Shown here in pieces: positions 1 through 9,218 of a stretch of 64,000 nucleotides of DNA. Position 1 is the first letter of the stretch; each line of letters starts with the position of its first letter. The notes under the pieces are model-generated. The model saw only the letters and a list, made by a program, of their open reading frames with translations, was not told the DNA's origin and searched no databases. Made by a program: the position numbers and the translations under genes. Source of the stretch: an uncultured Alphaproteobacteria bacterium (lineage in GTDB: Bacteria > Pseudomonadota > Alphaproteobacteria > Pelagibacterales > Pelagibacteraceae); the NCBI GenBank assembly GCA_903869725.1, contig CAIQAD010000002.1, positions 1 to 64,000 on the forward strand. Reading direction: 5' to 3'.

Positions 1-2
1 AT

Positions 3-320
3 TTTATAAATAAAAAATTTGAAAATTATTTATTATTTTCATTAATTCTAATTTCATGTATTAGTTTTTTACTTGCGCTTTATCATTCTGGATTAGAACT
101 TGGGTTCATAAAAGATTCAACTTTATGCAAAGCAAGTACCGCTGACTATCTTAACAAAGATACTATTTTAAAAAATTTAGAAAATAATACGTTACCTTCT
201 TGCAAAAATGTTAGTTTTAAATTTGTTGGATTATCTTTGGCTTCTTACAATATATTAAGCTCTTTGAGTTTTTTGATGTTATATTGTAAAGTATTTTTAT
301 GGATAAAAAAAAAAAGATAG
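3..320 (+). CDS. DsbB-family disulfide bond formation protein, C-terminal part (5' end outside window)
   Basis: Open frame from the window edge to TAG at 318-320: FINKKFENYLLFSLILISCISFLLALYHSGLELGFIKDSTLCKAS...LPSCKNVSFKFVGLSLASYN.... The periplasmic Cys pair and the FKF-GLSLA-YN motif resemble DsbB. Overlaps the coq7 start by 22 nt. Absent from the ORF track. Confidence 0.7.
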   Translation, partial: FINKKFENYLLFSLILISCISFLLALYHSGLELGFIKDSTLCKASTADYLNKDTILKNLENNTLPSCKNVSFKFVGLSLASYNILSSLSFLMLYCKVFLWIKKKR

Positions 321-835
321 CTGAAATGATCAGAGTAAACCACGCAGGCGAACGTGGAGCTATAAAAATATATGAAGGACAATTAAAAGCATTACAGTTA
401 TTTAATAAAGACATTGAACTTCAAAATACTATTAAAGACATGCGAGATCATGAATTTGAACATTTAAATTTTTTTGAAAACGAAATTGTTGAACGAAAAA
501 TTAGACCAACAGCTTTTTTACCATTATGGGATGTGTTGGGTACTGTACTTGGTTTTGGCACTGTCTTGCTTGGAAAAAAAGCTACAACACTCTGCACTTC
601 TGCCGTGGAAGAAGTTATTGGAGAACATTACGGTCAACAAATCGATATTTTATCTAAAGAAATAAAAGAAGAAAAAGTCTTAAAAGAAAAATTTGTCAAA
701 TTTAGAAATGATGAATTGGAACACAAAAATACTGCAGAAAATTTAGGAGCAAACAATGATGGTGTTTATTTTATTTTAGATTCTATAATAAAAAATTGCT
801 CTAAAATTGCTATTAATATTTCTAAGAAATACTAA
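299..835 (+). CDS. coq7: Demethoxyubiquinone hydroxylase, Coq7 family
   Basis: MIRVNHAGERGAIKIYEGQ, MRDHEFEHL and EEVIGEHYGQQ diiron carboxylate motifs. Confidence 0.9.
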   Translation: MDKKKKIAEMIRVNHAGERGAIKIYEGQLKALQLFNKDIELQNTIKDMRDHEFEHLNFFENEIVERKIRPTAFLPLWDVLGTVLGFGTVLLGKKATTLCTSAVEEVIGEHYGQQIDILSKEIKEEKVLKEKFVKFRNDELEHKNTAENLGANNDGVYFILDSIIKNCSKIAINISKKY

Positions 836-1401
836 CTTTCAAGTTTAACATCCCAATATAAATAATCTAACCAACTTTGATGTAAAAAATTTGGTGGAAA
901 AAATTTTCCATTATCATGTAATTCTTCAACGCTAGGTCTTATTGGCTTTATTTTGGGAATCATTCCACTAACATGAGGTAATTTTCCACCTTTTTTTACA
1001 TTACATGTACAACAAGCAGAAACAACATTTTCCCAACAAGTAATGCCTCCTCTTGATCTCGGTATTACATGATCAAAAGTTAAGTTTTTATTGTTTCCAC
1101 AGTATTGACAGGAAAATTTATCTCTTAAGAAAACGTTAAATCTAGTAAAATTAGGAAACTCTGAAGGCTTAATGTATTTTTTTAAAGAAATTACACTTGG
1201 TAATTTCATTGAAAAAGAAGGGCTTCTAATCTCCCTATCGTACTCAGAAACAATTGTAACTCTGTCTAAAAAAACGTCTCTAACAGCATCTTGCCAACAC
1301 CATAAAGATAAAGGGTAATAACTTAAAGGACGATAATCTGCGTTTAATACTAAAGCAGGACATTTTTCTAAAGGTACTAAATGTGCTTCGCTAATAATCA
1401 T
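832..1401 (-). CDS. HNH endonuclease family protein
   Basis: CQYCGNNKNLTFDHVIPRSRGGITCWENVVSACCTCNVKKG: HNH motif with zinc-binding CxxC pairs. Confidence 0.85.
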   Translation of the reverse strand: MIISEAHLVPLEKCPALVLNADYRPLSYYPLSLWCWQDAVRDVFLDRVTIVSEYDREIRSPSFSMKLPSVISLKKYIKPSEFPNFTRFNVFLRDKFSCQYCGNNKNLTFDHVIPRSRGGITCWENVVSACCTCNVKKGGKLPHVSGMIPKIKPIRPSVEELHDNGKFFPPNFLHQSWLDYLYWDVKLES

Positions 1402-1456
1402 TTGTTATACAATTGATATATGAAATTTGGCTGAAATGGTAATATTTAATTATTAA

Positions 1457-2119
1457 TTATTTAAGACTGTTAATAAATTCTAAACCTAAACTTAACCCCT
1501 GAGTCGGTATTGAATGAGCACAATTTTTAAAAATTTTTGTTTTTACGTTAATTTTTAATCTATTTAAAAAATCTTTTGCCTCGAGCATATCTTCGACTGG
1601 CACTATATTATCTTCATTACCATGCATTAAAAAAATAAAAGGACGAGATTTTAAATTATCTTCAATAAGTTTCTTATCATATATTTTACCTGAATAACCA
1701 ACCACACCTTTAATTTGATTAAAGTTTGTCAAAGCATAATGCAATGACATCATTGTACCTTGACTGAAACCTACAAGAAATAATTTTGAATAATCCAAAC
1801 TTAATTGTTCAAGTTTTTTATCTATAAAATCTTTTAATTTTAAAATCGAACTATTTAATTGGCGAGCAATATCTTTTTCATTGTTATTCATTAAATCAAA
1901 CCATTCAAATCCTAAGGAATTTATAGAACAATTATTTGGTGCATTAGGAGAAGTAAAATAAAATTCTGGTAAAAATCTCTGCCAATAACTACCTATACTA
2001 ATTAAATCTTTTCCATCTGATCCATACCCGTGACAAAATACTATAAGATTTTTAGCCTTCTCGCTTAGCTGTGTTAAAGAAGATGTTTTTAAATTAAGTG
2101 TTTCTTCTATTAATGGCAT
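1457..2119 (-). CDS. Phospholipase/carboxylesterase family alpha/beta hydrolase
   Basis: FCHGYGSDGKDL, GFSQGTMMSLHYAL (GxSxG), MHGNEDNIVP, CAHSIP. Confidence 0.8.
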   Translation of the reverse strand: MPLIEETLNLKTSSLTQLSEKAKNLIVFCHGYGSDGKDLISIGSYWQRFLPEFYFTSPNAPNNCSINSLGFEWFDLMNNNEKDIARQLNSSILKLKDFIDKKLEQLSLDYSKLFLVGFSQGTMMSLHYALTNFNQIKGVVGYSGKIYDKKLIEDNLKSRPFIFLMHGNEDNIVPVEDMLEAKDFLNRLKINVKTKIFKNCAHSIPTQGLSLGLEFINSLK

Positions 2120-2166
2120 AATTTTTTATTTATATAATTTTTATTAATTTGTGATAATGATTTTTA

Positions 2167-2370
2167 ATGTCTCAAAAATCAATGAGTATGATTGCACTTA
2201 TAGCTTTGGCCATTGTGGCTATAGTCCTTTTTAAAGGGATTAAATCTTTTCTTATTGGCGGAAATATTGAAGCCAAAAGACAAAGCAACAAACTTATGCA
2301 ATTAAGAATATTTGTTCAATTTTGTGCAATAATTATTTTAATGATTTTAGCTTGGGTTTACGGAAAATAA
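2167..2370 (+). CDS. HIG1-domain small membrane protein
   Basis: 67 aa with two TM segments and the NKLMQLRIFVQFCAIIILMILAW signature. Confidence 0.65.
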   Translation: MSQKSMSMIALIALAIVAIVLFKGIKSFLIGGNIEAKRQSNKLMQLRIFVQFCAIIILMILAWVYGK

Positions 2371-2371
2371 T

Positions 2372-2917
2372 TTAAAAATTTCTTAACCAATTTACAAATT
2401 CTTGATCCGAAAAATTAATTGCACCTATAATTCTGGCTATTTCTTTACCATCTTTATCTAATATTAAAGTAGTAGGTAGGCCTCTAAGTGCTATTTTATT
2501 AGCTAAAGTAAATTCTGGATCATAGTAAGTCCCAAAATTTTTAATCTTCAGCTCATTAAAAAAAATATCAGTATTTTTTTTATTAATTTTTTCAACATTA
2601 ATTGAATAGATTTTGATATTACTCTTACCAAAAATTTCTACTAACTTATCTAATGAGGGCATTTCTTCTTTGCATGGTAAACACCATGTTGCCCAAAAAT
2701 TTACTAAATTAATTTTATGATCAAAATTAGCTAATTTTAATTTATTGCCATTAAAATCTATGAATTCTTCGTCAGTTCTATCGATTGTTTTTTGGTTAAT
2801 AATTATATTTTTGAAAGGAGGATTTTTAAATTCTTGTGATAAAGACTGATTAGTAATAAATGTTGATAGACCTAAAATAAAGTAAAAAACTTTTAAAGTT
2901 TTTTTCATAATAAACAT
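2372..2917 (-). CDS. TlpA/ResA-like thioredoxin-fold protein
   Basis: Signal peptide, VNFWATWCLPCKEEMPSL, LRGLPTTLILDKDG. Confidence 0.85.
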   Translation of the reverse strand: MFIMKKTLKVFYFILGLSTFITNQSLSQEFKNPPFKNIIINQKTIDRTDEEFIDFNGNKLKLANFDHKINLVNFWATWCLPCKEEMPSLDKLVEIFGKSNIKIYSINVEKINKKNTDIFFNELKIKNFGTYYDPEFTLANKIALRGLPTTLILDKDGKEIARIIGAINFSDQEFVNWLRNF

Positions 2918-2944
2918 AGATTAAAATTATACATTATCTAATCG

Positions 2945-4333
2945 ATGGCTAAAGAAAAAAAAAATTCTGTCTGGGGAACAAGAGTAAAAAAACCAACCTC
3001 AAAGCTTTTACAATCTATTAACTCGTCTATTGATGTAGATAAAAGATTATATAATGAAGATATTGAAGCATCTATTGCACACTGCGAGATGCTATCTAAA
3101 CAAAAAATTATTAATCCTATATCTGCAAAAAAAATTATAACTGGACTAAAAAAAATTAAAATTGAAATTAAAAATAAAAAATTTGAATTTAAAAGAGAAC
3201 ATGAAGATATTCACCTTAATATTGAAAAAAGATTATATGAAATTATAGGTGCACACGCTGGCTATTTGCATGCAGCAAGATCAAGAAACGATCAAGTAAT
3301 TACAGATTTTAAATTATGGCTTAAAAAATCATCAAATATTTTAGATAAAAATTTAACTTTATTAATAAAAAGTTTTTTAAATAAAGCAAAAAAAAATATT
3401 AAAATCATAATGCCTGGCTTTACGCATCTCAAAAATGCTCAGCCTGTTCTTTTTTCACATTATTTACTGGCATATGTTGAGATGTTTAAAAGAGATAAAA
3501 TAAAAATTAAAAACTTTTTAAACAATATTGATGAAAATCCTTTGGGTTCTGCAGCGTTGGCGGGAACATCGCTTAATATTGATAGACATTACACTGCAAA
3601 AAAACTTGGGTTTAAAAAGCCAACTGACAATTCAATAGATTCTGTTGCTGATAGAGATTTTGTAATAGAATTTCTATTTATCTCATCTTTATGCTCTATG
3701 CATTTATCTAGACTTGCTGAAGAAATCATTATCTGGAATTCAGATTTAGTAAATCTCATTACTATAGACGACAATTTACTCACAGGATCTTCTATTATGC
3801 CTCAGAAAAAAAATCCTGATTCTGCAGAACTTATAAGAGGAAAAACTGGACAAGTATTTGGTAACTTAGTTTCTATGTTAACTACTATGAAAGGCCTACC
3901 TTTAGCATATTTTAAAGATATGCAAGAAGATAAGGCTTCTGTATTTGAAACTTACGATACCGTCTTACTAAATATTCAATTAGCAACAGAATTAGTAAAT
4001 GGAATTAACCCAAATAAAGATAAAATGTTTAAAGCTGCAAAATTAGGATTCACCACAGCTACAGATTTTGCAGATTATTTAGTAAAAAGAGGATTTTCAT
4101 TCAGAGATGCGCATAAAAAATCTGCTGAACTGGTTAATTTAGCTGAAAAAAACAACCAAACTTTAGATGAACTAAATCTTTCAACGATAAAAAATATTGA
4201 AAAAAGTGTAGATAAAGATGTCTTAAATATTTTTAATATTAGTAACTCTGTTCAGTCAAAAAAATCTTATGGCGGAACATCTGCATTTAATGTTATTAAA
4301 ATGATTAATAAATATCAAAAAGAATTTAAATGA
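2945..4333 (+). CDS. argH: Argininosuccinate lyase
   Basis: Full length; HAARSRNDQV and TGSSIMPQKKNPD signatures. Confidence 0.95.
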   Translation: MAKEKKNSVWGTRVKKPTSKLLQSINSSIDVDKRLYNEDIEASIAHCEMLSKQKIINPISAKKIITGLKKIKIEIKNKKFEFKREHEDIHLNIEKRLYEIIGAHAGYLHAARSRNDQVITDFKLWLKKSSNILDKNLTLLIKSFLNKAKKNIKIIMPGFTHLKNAQPVLFSHYLLAYVEMFKRDKIKIKNFLNNIDENPLGSAALAGTSLNIDRHYTAKKLGFKKPTDNSIDSVADRDFVIEFLFISSLCSMHLSRLAEEIIIWNSDLVNLITIDDNLLTGSSIMPQKKNPDSAELIRGKTGQVFGNLVSMLTTMKGLPLAYFKDMQEDKASVFETYDTVLLNIQLATELVNGINPNKDKMFKAAKLGFTTATDFADYLVKRGFSFRDAHKKSAELVNLAEKNNQTLDELNLSTIKNIEKSVDKDVLNIFNISNSVQSKKSYGGTSAFNVIKMINKYQKEFK

Positions 4334-4461
4334 AAAAAAATATTATATTTTTGTTATTAATACTTTTTATTTTTTCTTGTGGAGTAAAAAACACTCCAAA
4401 AAATATTGATACCACTTATTCTTCTTCATCAGCAAATAATGACTCATCAACAAAACAATAA
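4330..4461 (+). CDS. Small lipoprotein, LptM/YifL-like
   Basis: ATG overlaps the argH stop (ATGA). 43 aa: MKKNIIFLLLILFIFSCGVKNTPKNIDTTYSSSSANNDSSTKQ with lipobox FSC-G and a CGxK start typical of LptM. Position between argH and lysA fits. Absent from the ORF track (too short). Confidence 0.7.
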   Translation: MKKNIIFLLLILFIFSCGVKNTPKNIDTTYSSSSANNDSSTKQ

Positions 4462-4488
4462 AAATAAAAAATTTATTTAAATTACTTA

Positions 4489-5724
4489 ATGAATTTTTTA
4501 AAATTCAAAAATAAAAAACTTTTCTTTGAAAATCTCTCGATTGAAAATATTACTAAAAAAATTAATACTCCATTTTATCTTTACTCCTCCAAACAATTAA
4601 ATTTTAATTTTAATACATTTAAAAATGCATTTAAAAAAATTAAACCACTTATATGTTTTTCTGTTAAATCTAATTCAAATATAAAAATAATAAATGAATT
4701 AAAAAAGAATGGTTCTGGAGCAGACGTAGTATCTTTGGGAGAGTTAAAAATTGCGCTTAAAGCAGGAATTCACCCAAAAAAAATAGTTTTTTCTGGTGTT
4801 GGAAAATCTTATGAAGAATTATCTTATGCAATAAGTAAAAATATTCTTCTTATAAACGCTGAATCAGAAAGTGAAATTACAACAATTAATCATATTGCTA
4901 AAAAAAATAATAAAATTGTATCAGTTGGTATTAGAATTAATCCTAATATTTCTGCTAAAACTAACAAAAAAATATCTACCGGAAAAAAAGGAAATAAATT
5001 TGGTCTATCGTTAGATGCTTGCCAAAAAATTTTTATAGAACATTATAAATATGAAAATATAAGTTTTGAAGCAGTTAGTGTACACATTGGTTCTCAAATT
5101 TTTGAAATTTCCCCTTTTAAAAAAGTTTTAAATGTTTTAACAAAATTAAATCAGCAAATAAATCATACTGGTATTAATTTAAAATATATTGATCTTGGTG
5201 GAGGTCTTGGAACTCCTTATTCAAATCATGAAAAACCATTTAATATTAAAAAATATGCTCAAATAGTTGGCAAATTTAAAAAAATAAATAAAGTTAAAAT
5301 AATATTTGAACCCGGAAGGTTTATAGTAGGTAATGCAGGAGTTCTTATTTCTAAAATTATTTATATTAAAAAAACTCCAACAAAAAGATTTATTATTTTA
5401 GATGCGGCAATGAATGATCTTATGAGGCCAGCTCTTTATGATGCAAAACATCATATCCAGCCTGTAATTAAAAATAAATCAAATACTTTTAAAAATATTG
5501 AATTTGTAGGGCCTGTTTGCGAAAGTTCGGATAGTTTTATTTCTTATAAAAAATATCAAAATCTAAAAGAAGGAGAATTTATTTGCATTAATAACATTGG
5601 AGCGTATGGAAGGTCTTTAGCTTCAAATTATAACACAAGACCTTATGCCGCTGAGTTACTAATTAATGATAATAAATTTAAAGTTATAAGACCAAAACAA
5701 AGACTTGAAACATTAATTAATTAA
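4489..5724 (+). CDS. lysA: Diaminopimelate decarboxylase
   Basis: CFSVKSNSNIKII (PLP Lys), DLGGGLGTPY, EPGRFIVGNAGVL, GPVCESSD, GAYG. Confidence 0.95.
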   Translation: MNFLKFKNKKLFFENLSIENITKKINTPFYLYSSKQLNFNFNTFKNAFKKIKPLICFSVKSNSNIKIINELKKNGSGADVVSLGELKIALKAGIHPKKIVFSGVGKSYEELSYAISKNILLINAESESEITTINHIAKKNNKIVSVGIRINPNISAKTNKKISTGKKGNKFGLSLDACQKIFIEHYKYENISFEAVSVHIGSQIFEISPFKKVLNVLTKLNQQINHTGINLKYIDLGGGLGTPYSNHEKPFNIKKYAQIVGKFKKINKVKIIFEPGRFIVGNAGVLISKIIYIKKTPTKRFIILDAAMNDLMRPALYDAKHHIQPVIKNKSNTFKNIEFVGPVCESSDSFISYKKYQNLKEGEFICINNIGAYGRSLASNYNTRPYAAELLINDNKFKVIRPKQRLETLIN

Positions 5725-5728
5725 TTAA

Positions 5729-6418
5729 ATGCGTTTCTTAAGATCACTGATCTTTAATATTGCTACTTATTGTGGATCTTTTTTTTCTACATTAATAGCA
5801 TTACCTACATTGATAATGCCAAGAAAAGTAATGGCATGGATAGCAAAATGGTTAGGTTTATATATTATTTTATGTGTAAGATTTTTTTTAAATACAAAAA
5901 TAATATTTGAGGGACTAGAAAATATTCCAAAAGATAAAAAGTTTTTTGTTGCCTCTGCACATCAATCAATTTGTGAAACGTTTGTGTTTAATTATATTTT
6001 AAACTCTCCGATTTTTATCGTCAAAGAAGAGCTTTTTAAAATTCCATTTTATGGATGGTGTATAAAAAAAATGGGTTATATAGGTATTAATAGAAATAAA
6101 ATTAGCAAAAATAATATTAGTTTCTTAGAAAAAACCATTCAAAGAATTCATAAAGAAAAATATCCTATAGTTATATTTCCACAAGGAACTAGAATTAAAA
6201 ATAATGAGCGAGTTCCTCTTAAACGAGGAGTAGGAAGAATTTATGAAACTTCTAAAATTACCTGTATACCTGTTAAGTTAGATACAGGCGATGTATGGCC
6301 TAGAGATGATTTTTTAAGATATCCCGGAAAGATTCATATAGAATTTAAAAAACCAATAGAACCAGGTTTAAACTTAAATGATTTTATGGTTAAACTAGAA
6401 AAAGAAATATATGATTAA
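5729..6418 (+). CDS. 1-acyl-sn-glycerol-3-phosphate acyltransferase family
   Basis: PlsC-type motifs: AHQSICETF (HxxxxE-like), FPQGTRIKNNE. Confidence 0.8.
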   Translation: MRFLRSLIFNIATYCGSFFSTLIALPTLIMPRKVMAWIAKWLGLYIILCVRFFLNTKIIFEGLENIPKDKKFFVASAHQSICETFVFNYILNSPIFIVKEELFKIPFYGWCIKKMGYIGINRNKISKNNISFLEKTIQRIHKEKYPIVIFPQGTRIKNNERVPLKRGVGRIYETSKITCIPVKLDTGDVWPRDDFLRYPGKIHIEFKKPIEPGLNLNDFMVKLEKEIYD

Positions 6419-7323
6419 TTTTTTCTACCAAAATTAGGAAGGTTAATATCTTGTCCCGCTTTAATAATTTCTTTTCTAACTTTTCCAGTTTTAGAAAATA
6501 ATTTAAATAATTTATTCTTATCTTTATTAATTATTGTTTTCTTCAATTTATTAAGATCATAATTAAATTTATTAAGCATATTTAAAATTTGTTTACTATT
6601 ATTCATCACAATATCACGCCACATGGTTGGATCTGATGACGCTATTCTTGTAAAATCTCTAAAACCACTGGCACTATATTTAATAACTTCTGACTTAGTA
6701 TCATTTTCTAAATTAGCTGCAGTACCAACTATATTAAAAGCTATTAAATGAGGAATATGACTTGTGATTGCCATTACCTTATCATGATGTTCAGCTTTCA
6801 TACATTGAGTCCTGCTTCCAATCTTTTTCCAAAAATTAATTATTTTTTTTAAGGATTTTTGATTACTTTTATTTATAGGCGTGACAATGCACCACCTATT
6901 TTTAAATAACTCAGCAAAACCATGTTCTGGACCACTATTTTCAGTTCCTGCTATTGGATGGGCTGGTATCCAAATTATCTCTTTTTTATTAATTAATTTT
7001 TTTACAATCTGAGAAACTGCTACTTTGGCTGACCCAACGTCAGTAAGAATACATCCTTTTTTTAGGTTATTTCTAATATTTAAAATGATTTGTTTATATG
7101 AACTTAATGGCGTGCAAATTATTACCAAATCTGAATTAAAAACACTTTTTTTGATATTCAATTCAATTTCATTACAAATTTTTAATTTCTTTACTTTTTT
7201 TAAAACACTGCTTGATAGATCATGGGCAACTAAATTTTTACATAATTTTTTTTTTTTTATAGCTCTAGCTAGAGATGAGCCTATAAGACCCATTCCTATA
7301 ATTGTAATTTTTTTAAACATCAA
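6415..7323 (-). CDS. Prephenate/cyclohexadienyl dehydrogenase
   Basis: IIGMGLIGSSLARAIK NAD-binding motif, HPIAGTENSGPEHG, SHIPHLIAF. Confidence 0.88.
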   Translation of the reverse strand: MMFKKITIIGMGLIGSSLARAIKKKKLCKNLVAHDLSSSVLKKVKKLKICNEIELNIKKSVFNSDLVIICTPLSSYKQIILNIRNNLKKGCILTDVGSAKVAVSQIVKKLINKKEIIWIPAHPIAGTENSGPEHGFAELFKNRWCIVTPINKSNQKSLKKIINFWKKIGSRTQCMKAEHHDKVMAITSHIPHLIAFNIVGTAANLENDTKSEVIKYSASGFRDFTRIASSDPTMWRDIVMNNSKQILNMLNKFNYDLNKLKKTIINKDKNKLFKLFSKTGKVRKEIIKAGQDINLPNFGRKN

Positions 7324-8392
7324 AAATCCTATTCAAAGTTTTCAAAAAAAGAATATTTTCCTTATCAGTGCCTATAGTGACTCTTAAAGCATTGGGTAAA
7401 CTATAGCTTTTCATTTTTCTAAGAATAATATTGGATTTTATAAAACGATCATAAACTTTATCTGCAGATATGTTCTTATTATCAAAACGCATTAAAAAAA
7501 AGTTAGCAACCGGTATATTTGTTATAATTTTTAATCTCAAAAAATTTTTAAAAAATATTTGCGCCCATTTTTGGTTATGAACAATATTCTTGGATAACCA
7601 TTTTACATCTTTTATAGATTCTACAGCTACCATTTGCGCTACTCCATTTACGTTAAATGGTGGTTTAATTAACTTCATAGCTTCAATAATCTTACTGTTG
7701 CCATAACCCCATCCTAATCTAAGACTTGCCAGTCCATAAATTTTTGAAAAAGATCTAGTAATTAAAACATTATTATAATTTTTAAATAAATCTAAGCCTG
7801 AACTATAATCTTCTTTCATTACAAATTCAGAATAAGCATCATCCACTACTAACAATATATTTTTTCTAAGTTTCTTTCTAAGTAACAAAATTTCTTCTTT
7901 GTCTAAATAAGTTCCTGTTGGATTGTTTGGATTTGCTATAAAAACTATCTTAGTTTTGGAAGTAACTTTATTTAATATCGAGTAGATATCTGCTTTAAAA
8001 TTATCTTCTTTAGCTTCAACAACTTTTCCTCCAAAAATTTTCGCATAAATTCTATACATAAGAAAACTATACTCGGTGACAATGACCTCGTCTTTTGGAC
8101 TTAAAAGCAATTGACAAGCAAGACTAATAATCTCATCAGAACCATTTCCAATAATTATATTATTGGAATTTAGTTTAAATTTTTTAGATATAATTTCTGT
8201 TAGAATACCAGAATTAGAATCTGGATATCTTGATAGTTTATTAGAATATTTTGCATATATAGAGATTGCTTTTTTAGATGGACCTAAAGCAGATTCATTG
8301 GCTGATAATTTTATAGGATTTTCAATATTCTTAATTTTAGATACTCCGCCAATATATTTTAAATTATTAAAATTTTTAAACTTAATGTTCAT
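7313..8392 (-). CDS. hisC: Histidinol-phosphate aminotransferase
   Basis: KLSANESALGPS, NPNNPTGTY, TRSFSKIYGLASLRLGWGYG; paired with prephenate dehydrogenase as in alphaproteobacteria. Confidence 0.88.
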   Translation of the reverse strand: MNIKFKNFNNLKYIGGVSKIKNIENPIKLSANESALGPSKKAISIYAKYSNKLSRYPDSNSGILTEIISKKFKLNSNNIIIGNGSDEIISLACQLLLSPKDEVIVTEYSFLMYRIYAKIFGGKVVEAKEDNFKADIYSILNKVTSKTKIVFIANPNNPTGTYLDKEEILLLRKKLRKNILLVVDDAYSEFVMKEDYSSGLDLFKNYNNVLITRSFSKIYGLASLRLGWGYGNSKIIEAMKLIKPPFNVNGVAQMVAVESIKDVKWLSKNIVHNQKWAQIFFKNFLRLKIITNIPVANFFLMRFDNKNISADKVYDRFIKSNIILRKMKSYSLPNALRVTIGTDKENILFLKTLNRIFDV

Positions 8393-8497
8393 AAATGTTT
8401 TGAATGATGTTTAAATAACATAATGTAATTATCCTTCATACTAATTATAAACGTCATTTAAAAAAAATTATAAAAAAAGCAACAGCAGCAATATAAA

Positions 8498-8526
8498 TTG
8501 ACAAAAAATAATACCTAGGTTAAAAT
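8498..8526 (+). promoter_or_regulatory. Sigma70-like promoter upstream of the SAM-II element
   Basis: TTGACA 8498-8503, 17-nt spacer, TAAAAT 8521-8526. Predicted start near 8532-8534 coincides with the 5' edge of the aptamer. Confidence 0.6.
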
Positions 8527-8529
8527 TTT

Positions 8530-8581
8530 TTTGCGCTGATTTACCGAATTGCGAGCGCAAATAAACAGCTAAAAAGGTAAA
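8530..8581 (+). ncRNA. SAM-II riboswitch aptamer
   Basis: TTTGCGCTGATTTACCGAATTGCGAGCGCAAATAAACAGCTAAAAAGGTAAA closely matches the SAM-II consensus (CGCUGAUUUA-CC-GUAUUGC-AGCGCG..AUAAA..AGCUAAAAAGG). P1 TTTGCGC 8530-8536 / GCGCAAA 8555-8561; pseudoknot TTTACC 8540-8545 / GGTAAA 8576-8581. Confidence 0.92.
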
Positions 8582-8608
8582 AAAAATTATTAATTAATAA
8601 TTTTTTTT
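8581..8608 (+). promoter_or_regulatory. AU-only palindrome plus T-tract between riboswitch and metW; possible expression platform
   Basis: AAAAAATTATTAA (8581-8593) / TTAATAATTTTTT (8594-8606), perfect inverted repeat; T-run 8601-8608. Confidence 0.35.
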
Positions 8609-8615
8609 AAAATGC

Positions 8616-9218
8616 ATGAAATTAGAGTCCAGATTAGTATTAGATTTTATTGAACCTCTGTCTAAAGTTCTTGACGTTGGTTGTGGTGATGGAAACATCC
8701 TTCTACATCTCAAAAAAGAAAAAAAAATAGATGCTCGTGGAATTGAAATTGACCATGAAAAAGTAAAAACAAGCATTGCAAAAGGCTTGTCTGTTGTGGA
8801 AGGTAATGCTGAAAAAGATTTATCAAATTATCCTGACCAATCATTTGATTATGCTATATTAACTCAAACTTTGCAGGCTTTTTACAATCCTAGAAAAGTT
8901 TTGAATGAATTATTAAGAATTGGAAAAAATTCTATCGTATCAATACCAAATTTTGGTTACTGGAAAGTTAGACTAAGCTTATTATTTAATGGCAGAATGC
9001 CTGTTACTAAAACTTTACCTAATACATGGTACAATACGCCTAATCTACACATGTGTACTATAAAAGATTTTTTTGATCTCTGTGTAACGGATAAGATAAT
9101 AATAAAAAATTCAATTGCTGTCACAGGAGAAAAATTTTCAAAAATCACTAACTCTAATTTAGAATTTAAAAACTGGTCTTCAGAATATGGAATTTTTTTA
9201 ATTAGTAAAAATAATTAA
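8616..9218 (+). CDS. metW: Methionine biosynthesis protein MetW (class I methyltransferase fold)
   Basis: VLDVGCGDGNILLHL, RGIEID, QTLQAFYNPRKVLNELLRIGKNSIVSIPNFGYWKVR: MetW signature. Confidence 0.92.
   Translation: MKLESRLVLDFIEPLSKVLDVGCGDGNILLHLKKEKKIDARGIEIDHEKVKTSIAKGLSVVEGNAEKDLSNYPDQSFDYAILTQTLQAFYNPRKVLNELLRIGKNSIVSIPNFGYWKVRLSLLFNGRMPVTKTLPNTWYNTPNLHMCTIKDFFDLCVTDKIIIKNSIAVTGEKFSKITNSNLEFKNWSSEYGIFLISKNN

Noticed and set aside
217-414. Antisense ORF over dsbB/coq7, and many similar small ORFs opposite or out of frame with large genes (e.g. 474-665, 3589-3783, 7025-7387, 8163-8414, 11022-11357, 13012-13386, 14394-14624, 21550-21918, 30838-31206, 60701-60898, 61085-61300)
   Set aside because: They lie inside strongly supported genes, have no recognisable motifs, and look like shadow frames produced by codon bias in AT-rich coding sequence.
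832-1401. HNH endonuclease as a homing/mobile or defence nuclease
   Set aside because: The domain architecture matches the common stand-alone chromosomal HNH family of alphaproteobacteria; no intron, intein or mobile context.
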